Part shown: positions 1 to 6,039 of the stretch, piece after piece | Layout of the letters: every line of letters begins with the position of its first letter | How positions within the stretch are numbered: position 1 is the first letter of the stretch | Origin: an uncultured Clostridium sp. | GTDB lineage: Bacteria > Bacillota_A > Clostridia > TANB77 > CAG-508 | DNA: 6,313 nt | Reading direction: 5' to 3' | Assembly (NCBI GenBank): GCA_947382445.1 | Contig: CANCZH010000086.1 | Coordinates: forward strand, 1 to 6,313 | The notes under the pieces: generated by a model | What the model was told of the DNA's origin: nothing | Seen by the model: the letters and a program-made list of their open reading frames with translations, nothing else | Database searches by the model: none | Program-made: the position numbers and the translations under genes

Positions 1-32
1 AGTAGTCCCATATACTGTTTTTTAATTAATGT

Positions 33-44
33 CCACTAAAGTGG
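33..44. repeat. Short palindrome near left edge (possible mobile-element end)
   Basis: The arms CCACT and AGTGG flank a two-base AA centre, followed directly by a G-run and TTGCTTC. No T-run follows on either strand, so it does not look like a terminator for the minus-strand gene that ends at 78. The motif GTCCACTAAAGTGGGG resembles sequences I associate with the terminal parts of IS3-family elements, but no transposase is visible: the upstream bases are open for only 7 to 12 codons. Bases 1-77 hold nothing else I can support. Confidence 0.3.
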
Positions 45-77
45 GGTTGCTTCAAAATATGTCATAAGTTTTTTACA

Positions 78-971
78 TTATCCATTTATCTTTTTCTTTA
101 ATCCATCCTCCATATTAATCCTTGTAGGAATAATATATTTAGCTCCTACTTTATGAGATATAACATTAGTAATTGCCTTCATAGCTCTAGAACCATCAAA
201 CCATAATGGATTATCACTATTCTCTCTAACTCTATTTAAAGAAGAAACATACGCATCTCTATCATACTTATCACTCATCTCAGTAGTAATCATAAATTCT
301 TGTTTATCATTCTCATACAAAGTATTTTTAATTAAATCATATCTAGCATTATTATACCAATACAAATGATCTCCACCAGCAAGTATCAATAAATCACAAT
401 GAATATTAAAATCACCTATTAATGAATCAATATATGAGTATACATCTTCAAAGCTACAAGTAGGAATATCTTCTTTTAATGAGCTAAATTTACTAGTAAC
501 ATCAACAACACCAAAATCTAAATATTTCTTATCTATTATTTTTTTATTATTTATAATTAATAGTTCAGTAGAACCGCCACCACCAATGAACACACAAATA
601 TTACCATCATAATCAATATCACTATAACATCCAAAAGCAGTTAAATTAGCTTCTTCCTCTTGTGATACAACAGATATTTTTAAACTAAATCTATTAGATA
701 AATAATCATTTATTTGGTTCAATTCATCTTCTGAAATATTTCTAAAAATGCTACATCCAAAAATATTAATATTTTTTGTATAAGTAAAAGCTTTTTCTAT
801 TTCATCACACAACTTTTCTATATCAGAATCTTTAATCTTATTTTCTAATTTATAATTCTTTTTAAATTCAATTGTAGCAGTATTTTCATATATACTTTTA
901 TCATTTTCATATACATGAGTTTTTGTATTATTACTTCCAATTTCAATAATTGCAACTATATTTTTTTCCAT
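78..971 (-). CDS. Ppx/GppA-like phosphatase family protein (ASKHA fold), divergent
   Basis: The product is 297 aa. The Ppx/GppA family hydrolyses polyphosphate or the terminal phosphate of pppGpp in the cytoplasm; here the substrate is unknown. The order of motifs matches the family: an N-terminal phosphate-binding segment IEIGSNNTK (residues 9-17), an S-x-x-R-type segment GCSIFRNI (72-79), the SQEEEANLTAFG segment that carries the family's catalytic-type glutamate (103-114), a second glycine-rich phosphate loop FIGGGGSTELL (128-138), and a C-terminal segment PTRINMEDGLKKK (282-294) like the family's closing helix. It is shorter than two-domain E. coli Ppx/GppA (about 500 aa) and close to the single-catalytic-module members. 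The aspartate that normally precedes the second glycine loop (DIGGGSTE) is replaced, as the segment reads FIGGGGSTE. The start at 971 is chosen because GGAGG lies 5 bases upstream; the in-frame extension to 1073 runs through the promoter. It is transcribed divergently from the ASCH gene. Confidence 0.8.
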   Translation of the reverse strand: MEKNIVAIIEIGSNNTKTHVYENDKSIYENTATIEFKKNYKLENKIKDSDIEKLCDEIEKAFTYTKNINIFGCSIFRNISEDELNQINDYLSNRFSLKISVVSQEEEANLTAFGCYSDIDYDGNICVFIGGGGSTELLIINNKKIIDKKYLDFGVVDVTSKFSSLKEDIPTCSFEDVYSYIDSLIGDFNIHCDLLILAGGDHLYWYNNARYDLIKNTLYENDKQEFMITTEMSDKYDRDAYVSSLNRVRENSDNPLWFDGSRAMKAITNVISHKVGAKYIIPTRINMEDGLKKKING

Positions 972-976
972 AACAT

Positions 977-981
977 CCTCC
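977..981 (-). promoter_or_regulatory. Ribosome binding site deciding the Ppx-like start
   Basis: GGAGG on the minus strand sits 5 bases before the ATG at 971. The longer in-frame start at 1073 has no comparable site and lies upstream of the predicted promoter, so 971 is the better start. Confidence 0.75.
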
Positions 982-996
982 AAAACTTTTTTTCTA

Positions 997-1025
997 ATTA
1001 TATAAGAAAATACAGTTATATTCAA
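997..1025 (-). promoter_or_regulatory. Promoter of the Ppx-like gene
   Basis: On the minus strand TTGAAT (1020-1025) is separated by exactly 17 bases from a consensus TATAAT (997-1002). The predicted transcript would start around 990, giving a leader of only about 20 bases that contains the GGAGG site. It is back to back with the plus-strand promoter at 1037-1065. Confidence 0.65.
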
Positions 1026-1036
1026 CATATTTTTCA

Positions 1037-1065
1037 TTGCTTTTTTATGATAATGATAGTACAAT
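1037..1065 (+). promoter_or_regulatory. Promoter of the ASCH gene
   Basis: TTGCTT (1037-1042) and TACAAT (1060-1065) are spaced 17 bases apart. Transcription would begin near 1072, leaving a leader of about 30 bases with an AGGAG site. This makes the more upstream TTG start at 1079 unlikely. The -35 box is 11 bp from the -35 box of the opposite promoter, so a single bound regulator could act on both. Confidence 0.6.
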
Positions 1066-1102
1066 TTAATCACAAAATTTGAAAAACAATAGGAGAATTA
1101 CA

Positions 1103-1552
1103 ATGTATGATGAAATTATTAAAAATTTAGAAAAACAACTATCATCTGATAAATTATTAGAAATTAAAAATAAAACTATACACCTAGGAATATTTAGCGA
1201 GCCCTACTTAACTTATATGCTAAATGGAAAGAAAACCATTGAATCAAGATTTAGTAAAAATAAAATTATACCATATAATAAAATATCAAAAGATGATATA
1301 GTTGTAATTAAAAAATCTAGTGGTAATGTACTTGCATACTTCACAATTAAAAATGTACTATTTTTTGATTTAACATTAACTACAATTGAAGAAATAAAAT
1401 CTAAATATAGTAAAGAATTGTGTGTTGATGAGAATTTTTGGATTAGTAAAAAAGACAGTCATTATGCAACATTGATATTTATAGATAATATATTTAAATT
1501 AACTCCTTTTCATATATGTAAAAAAGGAATGCAAACTTGGATCAAATTTTAA
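1103..1552 (+). CDS. ASCH-domain protein (PUA-like fold)
   Basis: The product is 149 aa. ASCH domains are small beta-barrel domains related to PUA and are thought to bind RNA or nucleotides; some members have ribonuclease or amidohydrolase activity, and the role of this one is unknown. The family pattern is visible: after a helical N-terminus (1-25), HLGIFSEPYLTYMLNG leads into GKKTIESRF (42-50), the G-x-K-x-x-E-x-R core of the domain. It continues with an ISKDDIVVIKKSSGNV strand-turn-strand (61-76), YFTIKNVLFF (79-88), an aromatic FW pair (112-113), SHYATLIFI (119-127) and a closing KGMQTWIKF (141-149). The ATG at 1103 has AGGAG at 1091-1095, 7 bases upstream; the TTG at 1079 has no such site. 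The gene stands alone, divergent from the Ppx-like gene, and ends just before a strong terminator. It appears intact. Confidence 0.8.
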   Translation: MYDEIIKNLEKQLSSDKLLEIKNKTIHLGIFSEPYLTYMLNGKKTIESRFSKNKIIPYNKISKDDIVVIKKSSGNVLAYFTIKNVLFFDLTLTTIEEIKSKYSKELCVDENFWISKKDSHYATLIFIDNIFKLTPFHICKKGMQTWIKF

Positions 1553-1572
1553 TTTCTACTATTAAAATAAGC

Positions 1573-1613
1573 AAAAAGTTCTAAGAATCAAATTTCAATT
1601 CTTAGAACTTTTT
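1573..1613. terminator. Bidirectional intrinsic terminator
   Basis: Two perfectly complementary 16-base arms (1573-1588 and 1598-1613) surround a 9-base loop. One arm begins with five A and the other ends with five T, so the transcript of either strand ends its stem in a U-run. It lies between the convergent ASCH gene (ends 1552) and the radical SAM gene (ends 1636) and serves both. Confidence 0.88.
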
Positions 1614-1635
1614 ACTTACTCAATTACTCAATTAA

Positions 1636-3030
1636 TTAATAATTACGCCATCCTCTTTTTTTCCAACCAGATTCATGTCCTATCAATGCTATGTGCATAA
1701 AAGGCATATTTTCTGGAAACATTCCACTTGATTCATTAAACTCATCAAGCTTCAATTTTTCCATAATCCATTTTCTAGAATTACGCTTCTTCCCCCAAAT
1801 AAAATAGTGCCTTATATACATTACTGGGTGTTGCTCTGCATACTTATACTCCTGGAATAAATTAACTCTAAGCTGCCTTAAAAATACTTTTAGATGATAT
1901 TCTCTTTGGCTCTCACTTAGCTGTTTATACTGATTAAGCGGTGAGCGTGGCGAGTTAATATAATAATTCAGATGCAAATAATCCGGCCAAACATCATGAA
2001 CTAGCTTTGCAAAGCTATACATATCCTGAACAGTTTCCTTTGGAAATCCTATCATTATTGTGCTTTCAATGATTATATCAGAATTTGCATCTCTGAGCCG
2101 TCCAAATACATATCTTACCTGCTCGCAAGTATGTTTTTTTCCAACAAATTGAAGTAACTCATCAGTTCCAGTCTCAATATTCAGTCCTATTGATTTTATC
2201 TTTTTCGACTTGCATAGTTCATCTAATATTTCTGGAGTAATCTCCCCTATGCACATGCCTATATCAATAGTTATTTCCTCTACTTCCTCATATGAATCAA
2301 TTAATGCAATTATCCTGTGTAACATTTGTTTTCCATATAAATCGATTCCATACTCAGTAAGATTCTCAGCCCTCAAACTGATGTGCCTCATCTTTTTAGG
2401 CTCATGCTCCTTATACCAGTCAAGTTGCTTCTTAATAAAAGTATACTTTTGACTCTCAAAGCGAATATGCATATAACTCCGCCTACAAAAAGCACACCGA
2501 TTATTACACCCATCCACTGGCCACACATTTAACTGATCCAAATAGTCATCATAAACAACATACTGCTCCTTTACTTCAGGAAAACCAAATCGTTTACCTA
2601 AATATTCTGCATAATGGTCTCCAACAAAAGTAATATTGTCAATTTCGCCATTTAGCGTCCACTTAGCATTTGCTGATTTTCCTAATACTATAATTTCTGC
2701 ACCTTCTTTTCTCCGTTTTGCAATGTCTCTTAACTCATCACACACTACCTCATGCATATCATCACATCTTGCATATCCATGAGTATACAGTATGTAATCA
2801 GCATCTTTTAATTCCACTTGCTTTTCCAACAACGGTATCATTGGTATATATGAAACTAAAAGCTCCCTGTAACAATCTGATGCTGCATAATAGTTAAAAG
2901 GTAAAGCATTGATTTTAGGACCATCTACTTCCTCTGGTAAATAGTACCTTTGAGGAGGAAGCTTTATCTTTGCTTCCTTCCGCATAATTTCATACCGTTC
3001 GTATTGTGCATAATATTCCTGTCTTGTCAT
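1636..3030 (-). CDS. Radical SAM protein, MiaB/RimO methylthiotransferase-like
   Basis: The product is 464 aa. Radical SAM enzymes cleave S-adenosylmethionine with a [4Fe-4S] cluster; the MiaB/RimO branch adds methylthio groups to tRNA or ribosomal protein S12. The cluster motif is GCNNRCAFC (Cys175, Cys179, Cys182) with the MiaB-like continuation RRSYMHIRFES. Further family signals are GLNIETGTDELLQFVGKKHT (282-301), IMIGFPKET (325-333) and YINSPRSPL (357-365). The N-terminal part (about 45-145) resembles the methylthiotransferase domain, but the places where its cluster cysteines are expected read YTHGYARC (82-89) and LGKSAN (116-121), so at least two ligands seem lost; Cys53 may be a remnant of the first. 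I see no clear TRAM domain at the C-terminus, which is instead rich in Trp, His and basic residues. AAGGAGG lies 7 bases before the ATG at 3030, which beats the longer start at 3078. The gene is visibly richer in G+C than its neighbours. Substrate unknown. Confidence 0.82.
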   Translation of the reverse strand: MTRQEYYAQYERYEIMRKEAKIKLPPQRYYLPEEVDGPKINALPFNYYAASDCYRELLVSYIPMIPLLEKQVELKDADYILYTHGYARCDDMHEVVCDELRDIAKRRKEGAEIIVLGKSANAKWTLNGEIDNITFVGDHYAEYLGKRFGFPEVKEQYVVYDDYLDQLNVWPVDGCNNRCAFCRRSYMHIRFESQKYTFIKKQLDWYKEHEPKKMRHISLRAENLTEYGIDLYGKQMLHRIIALIDSYEEVEEITIDIGMCIGEITPEILDELCKSKKIKSIGLNIETGTDELLQFVGKKHTCEQVRYVFGRLRDANSDIIIESTIMIGFPKETVQDMYSFAKLVHDVWPDYLHLNYYINSPRSPLNQYKQLSESQREYHLKVFLRQLRVNLFQEYKYAEQHPVMYIRHYFIWGKKRNSRKWIMEKLKLDEFNESSGMFPENMPFMHIALIGHESGWKKRGWRNY

Positions 3031-3037
3031 AAATTTT

Positions 3038-3044
3038 CCTCCTT
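3038..3044 (-). promoter_or_regulatory. Strong ribosome binding site deciding the radical SAM start
   Basis: AAGGAGG on the minus strand, a full match to the anti-Shine-Dalgarno core, lies 7 bases before the ATG at 3030. The in-frame ATG at 3078 has no such site. Confidence 0.8.
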
Positions 3045-3116
3045 CATGACTGAAACTTAGATTTAAAGTGTCTTTCAAGTAATTTAATTACACAAGCATT
3101 CTAGCTTAACATTTTA

Positions 3117-3145
3117 ATTGTACTACAAGTTTACATAATTATCAA
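3117..3145 (-). promoter_or_regulatory. Promoter of the radical SAM gene
   Basis: TTGATA (3140-3145) and TACAAT (3117-3122) are separated by 17 bases on the minus strand. The transcript would start near 3110 and carry a leader of roughly 80 bases before the ATG at 3030. I see no strong riboswitch-like or attenuator structure in that leader by eye. Confidence 0.6.
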
Positions 3146-3184
3146 GTCGTTATCTATATATTTTTGCAAAATTAATATGGAATA

Positions 3185-3213
3185 TAGCAAATTTTTATCT
3201 AATATAGTATTAT
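3185..3213 (+). promoter_or_regulatory. Weak candidate promoter of the transporter
   Basis: TATTAT (3208-3213) is a fair -10 box with a 17-base spacer, but the -35 box TAGCAA (3185-3190) matches the consensus at only three of six positions. A ribosome binding site AAAGGA (3231-3236) lies 10 bases before the ATG at 3247. Since the gene it would serve is broken, the promoter may itself be decaying. Confidence 0.35.
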
Positions 3214-3246
3214 CTTGTTAAATAAAAAAGAAAGGATATAATAAAA

Positions 3247-4429
3247 ATGGTTGCAGAAAATGAAAAACTAAACACATCAGCAAAATCGTTAATGATTTGT
3301 GAAATAATAAACTCAATAATAGATTTATTTTTAAATACATTTTTAGTAGCTTACTTATTAAATATAACTAATGAAAATATCGGCTCTGTTGCAATTTACT
3401 ATGTTATTGATTATGCAATAACTGGTATTTGCATGTATATAATTGGACACTTCCTAAAAAAATACAATATTTCAAATATATATAAAATTGGAATATTTAT
3501 AAAATGTATATTTGTAATATTAGTAGTATTTTTAAGAGAACAAATTCAAAACTTTTTAATTTCAATTGCTATTATATTAGGAATTGCTAAAACTATTTAT
3601 TGAGGAGCTTGTGATAATCTAGTTGGTTTAATAACAAACGAAAACAATAGAAAAAAATATACTACAAATAAAAAAATTATACATGCTTTAACAAAAGTAA
3701 TAATGCCAACAATTTTAGGAACATCAATTGAATTTCTAACATTCTATAAAGTTTCAACTTATGTAATGATAGTTTCTCTAACTCAAGTAGCCATATCATT
3801 TCTTATCAAAATACAACATCAAGATTGTAAAAAATTCGATTTAAAATCATTTCTAAAAAGTATAAATATTAAAAATAATCATAGATTAAAAATTATTTAT
3901 AAAGCTTCTATATTATATGGAAAACCTAATTCCTACTCTTGTTACTATAATAATTATTATGACATATAAAACAAATTTTAACTTAGGCTTTTTAAATACA
4001 ATATTTGCTATATGTTCGCTGATAACACTATTTACATTTACGAAAATAAATAACAAAAAACTTCAAAAAAATATATTAATATTAGGCAGTATAATTTCTT
4101 TAATTAGCGTTATAGCTTTAGTAATCAAATTAGGAAAAATTGAAGTTGTTTTTTATAATATAATTAGCTATAGCTTTATTGTCATATTAGAAATTCTTTT
4201 TAACATTGAAAGATTTAATAATCCATCAAATGGTATTAACGATATATATTGTATTGAAAATCAAATATTTATAAATATGATAATGCAAATTGGAAGAATA
4301 ATAGGTTATGGACTATTATTTATAGTTGGCTTAACTAATAATATTATATATTTTAAAATGTTATTATTACTAACAACATTTATTATATCTCTTTACAGTT
4401 ATTACATGTATCAAGTACATTATAAATGA
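3247..4429 (+). pseudogene. MFS-type multi-spanning transporter, broken by a stop and a frameshift
   Basis: Three open stretches (3247-3600, 3604-3966, and the next frame to 4429) join into one hydrophobic protein of about 393 residues, the usual size of a 12-helix major facilitator superfamily transporter. The first piece has helices at about residues 20-38, 46-68, 79-96 and 100-118, with short basic loops such as FLKKYN. Reading continues in the same frame across a TGA at 3601-3603, giving KTIY-stop-GACDNLVGLI, where MFS proteins often carry a YW pair; a TGG to TGA change explains it. Near codon 225 the A-run at 3921-3924 has one base too many: removing one A gives LYGNLIPTLVTII, and the hydrophobic frame goes on to the end at a TGA followed directly by TAA. 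The N-terminal 118-residue fragment could still be made. Substrate cannot be told. Family assignment rests on topology and overall style and is moderately sure. Confidence 0.75.
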
Positions 4430-4451
4430 TAATATTAATTTAAAATTGAAA

Positions 4452-4485
4452 AACAACTTACAAACTATAAAATTTGTTAGTTGTT
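4452..4485 (-). terminator. Probable terminator of the leftward operon
   Basis: The 13-base arms 4452-4464 and 4473-4485 pair with one mismatch around an 8-base loop. On the minus strand the stem runs into TTTTTC, a usable U-run. On the plus strand only CTAAAATGG follows, so termination of the transporter transcript here would be weak. It lies about 115 bases past the end of the 150-aa gene at 4601. Confidence 0.55.
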
Positions 4486-4533
4486 CTAAAATGGAGCGAT
4501 TGTCATAGTTATCTACAACTTTTCTCCTTTAAC

Positions 4534-4553
4534 GATTGATACAAATATCAATC
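4534..4553. repeat. Perfect 8-bp inverted repeat, possible operator
   Basis: GATTGATA and TATCAATC flank a 4-base centre CAAA. There is no T-run next to it on either strand, so it is not a typical terminator. It sits in the 171-base gap between the broken transporter and the 150-aa gene, away from any visible promoter. It could be a protein-binding site or an RNA hairpin in the 3' tail of the leftward operon. Confidence 0.35.
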
Positions 4554-4600
4554 AATTTATTATTAATTTAATATAAATTTTGTATTTTACAAGAATGATA

Positions 4601-5053
4601 CTAATTTTTTCTAAATATTTTTTGAATTTTATCGAGCAATTTTTGATACCATTTTTTCTCTTTATATTCAATTATCTGCATATCATCATTTATAATGTTT
4701 TCTGTTTTTTCTATTTGATTATTTTTAAATATATCATCTGGATTATACTTTTTAGATTTTTCCTTTTCAATTTTTTGTAATTCATAATTTTGTTTTGCTA
4801 ATATTTTTTGTCTTTGCATTTCCGTAGCCCAGTAATCTCTAAATAATAATCCAAGTATAGCTCTTGCTCTTTTGGATACATTTTGTTCATCTAACGTTTT
4901 TAACGGATTATATTGAAAATCATAGTTCTTATCTTGCTTTTGCTCAAATAACTGAATTTTTTCAATTGGAATTTTATTATAATCAGATTCAGACACGTAT
5001 TTTAATATTTCTATAACCTCTTTATATGCAATAGCATATTCCACAACATTCAT
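4601..5053 (-). CDS. Uncharacterised charged 150-aa protein, second gene of operon
   Basis: I do not recognise a named domain. The N-terminal 75 residues look like a compact helical domain: IAYKEVIEILKYV (8-20), a segment ending in NPLKTLDEQNVSKRA (49-63), then AILGLLFRDYWATEMQRQKIL (65-85). The second half is a highly charged, Lys/Glu/Gln-rich helix-forming linker (86-120) that ends in a basic-aromatic tail, EKKWYQKLLDKIQKIFRKN (132-150). There is no signal peptide or membrane helix, so it is probably cytosolic. The general shape recalls small uncharacterised proteins common in gut Clostridia, from memory only. It starts 26 bases after the stop of the 273-aa gene; its AGAAGG site (5064-5069) lies in that gap, 10 bases before the ATG. 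The two are very likely co-transcribed and perhaps functionally coupled. The stop is TAG. Confidence 0.72.
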   Translation of the reverse strand: MNVVEYAIAYKEVIEILKYVSESDYNKIPIEKIQLFEQKQDKNYDFQYNPLKTLDEQNVSKRARAILGLLFRDYWATEMQRQKILAKQNYELQKIEKEKSKKYNPDDIFKNNQIEKTENIINDDMQIIEYKEKKWYQKLLDKIQKIFRKN

Positions 5054-5079
5054 ATTATTTAAACCTTCTTTTATAATAA

Positions 5080-5901
5080 TTATTGTTCTTTTGTCTCTTT
5101 ATCTTTTTCTAAATTTAACTGAACATTAATATCTTTTTCTGTTTCACTTTGATAGGCAACATTAATCATATCTTCTATAACTTGTTTTCCTAACTTTGTA
5201 CTTACACTTTCACCATATTCTAAATTTCTAAGATTTGCACCATATGATTTCATATATTCTTTTCTTCTGATATCAGCTTCCTTTTTATGCTTTTCCAAAA
5301 CTTCTTCTCTTGTCATTCCACCATTTTTTAAATATTCTTTTAAATCTTCTTTTTCATCTTCAGGTTTATACATAAAAAGAAAGTCATTAAATGTCTTTGA
5401 AGAGTCAATACGAATCTCTCCATCAGATCTTGGCCCTGAAGATTTATCGATTCCATGTTGTTCTAATTTTTTTAATGTTGAAACCATTATTACACTATGT
5501 AATCTTTCTGGAGATTTTGCTGGAATTTCTCTCTTTAATCCCACTAATGCCGTACGATGTTCATCAGTCCAGAACCCTTCTCTTTTCGGGTTCTCACTTG
5601 GAACAGCTCTACGAGTTACAATAACATATTCATGATTACAATCTTGGTTTTTAAAATATTTATATGTGTTTTCAGCATAATTGAATTGTTCTTCTTTAGG
5701 TATTGCCTTCAAAAATGAATGGAAAAAATTAGCATCTCTAAATACAGTAAAATCTAATGCATTTTCTTTTCCTATTTTGTTGTTCCATTCTTCTATGATT
5801 TTCTTTTCAGTTTTTGTATACTCTCCCCAACTTTTTTTCACTATTTGAGCAAAATCATCGTTAAACATATCAGCAAACAAATTATTGAAATTTCTTGCCA
5901 T
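5080..5901 (-). CDS. Uncharacterised 273-aa soluble protein, first gene of operon
   Basis: I do not recognise a family. The N-terminus (1-45) is helical and rich in Phe, Asp and Lys. The middle (about 88-182) looks like an alpha/beta core: HEYVIVTRRAV (90-100), REGFWTDEHRTALVGLKREI (107-126), RLHSVIMVSTLKKLEQHGI (133-151), DGEIRIDSS (160-168) and FNDFLFMYKPED (171-182). The C-terminal third (183-273) is strongly charged and probably helical or coiled coil, with NGGMTREEVLEKHKKEADIRRKE (193-215, quoted in part: GGMTREEVLEKHKKEAD), ending in a Lys/Glu-rich tail. There is no signal peptide or membrane segment. AGGAG (5908-5912) precedes the ATG at 5901 by 6 bases. It is the first gene of a two-gene minus-strand unit with its own promoter at 5959-5987. 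It appears intact, with all Trp codons TGG. Confidence 0.75.
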   Translation of the reverse strand: MARNFNNLFADMFNDDFAQIVKKSWGEYTKTEKKIIEEWNNKIGKENALDFTVFRDANFFHSFLKAIPKEEQFNYAENTYKYFKNQDCNHEYVIVTRRAVPSENPKREGFWTDEHRTALVGLKREIPAKSPERLHSVIMVSTLKKLEQHGIDKSSGPRSDGEIRIDSSKTFNDFLFMYKPEDEKEDLKEYLKNGGMTREEVLEKHKKEADIRRKEYMKSYGANLRNLEYGESVSTKLGKQVIEDMINVAYQSETEKDINVQLNLEKDKETKEQ

Positions 5902-5958
5902 AAAATTCTCCTTTTATATATTTAATTTTTTCATATTATTACATATACAATTATAAAT

Positions 5959-5987
5959 ATAATATATTAATATCCTAACTTTCTCAA
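5959..5987 (-). promoter_or_regulatory. Promoter of the two-gene operon
   Basis: TTGAGA (5982-5987) and TATTAT (5959-5964) are spaced 17 bases apart on the minus strand. The start would be near 5952, with a leader of about 50 bases before the ATG at 5901. It lies just downstream of the broken gene at the right edge, so the operon is independent of that gene. Confidence 0.62.
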
Positions 5988-6039
5988 GAATAATTATGAT
6001 AAAATATTAAATTTTTTCAATTTTTACTTATTTTATAAA

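Noticed and set aside
2210..2452. Plus-strand open frame of 80 codons
   Set aside because: It lies wholly inside the radical SAM gene on the opposite strand, has no ribosome binding site, and its Ser/Ile-rich product is typical of antisense shadow.
3601..3603. TGA read as tryptophan (alternative genetic code)
   Set aside because: All Trp codons in the intact genes are TGG, and TGA also serves as the final stop of this gene. In addition the gene carries an independent frameshift, so decay or sequence error is the simpler view.
3703..3969. Separate small gene of 88 codons on the plus strand
   Set aside because: The same frame is open back to 3604 with protein-like sequence and joins naturally to the pieces on both sides, so it is the middle of the broken transporter, not its own gene.
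4491..4508. Tiny minus-strand frame MTIAPF just before the hairpin at 4452-4485, like an attenuator leader peptide
   Set aside because: Its nearest AGGAG is about 17 bases from the ATG, and no minus-strand gene lies downstream to be attenuated; the next gene leftward is on the plus strand.
4580..4780. Plus-strand open frame of 66 codons coding a Phe/Ile-rich hydrophobic peptide
   Set aside because: It is antisense to the Lys/Glu-rich part of the 150-aa gene, and complement of A-rich codons gives false hydrophobic frames.
5391..5624. Plus-strand open frame of 77 codons
   Set aside because: It is antisense to the well-supported 273-aa gene and shows no start signals.
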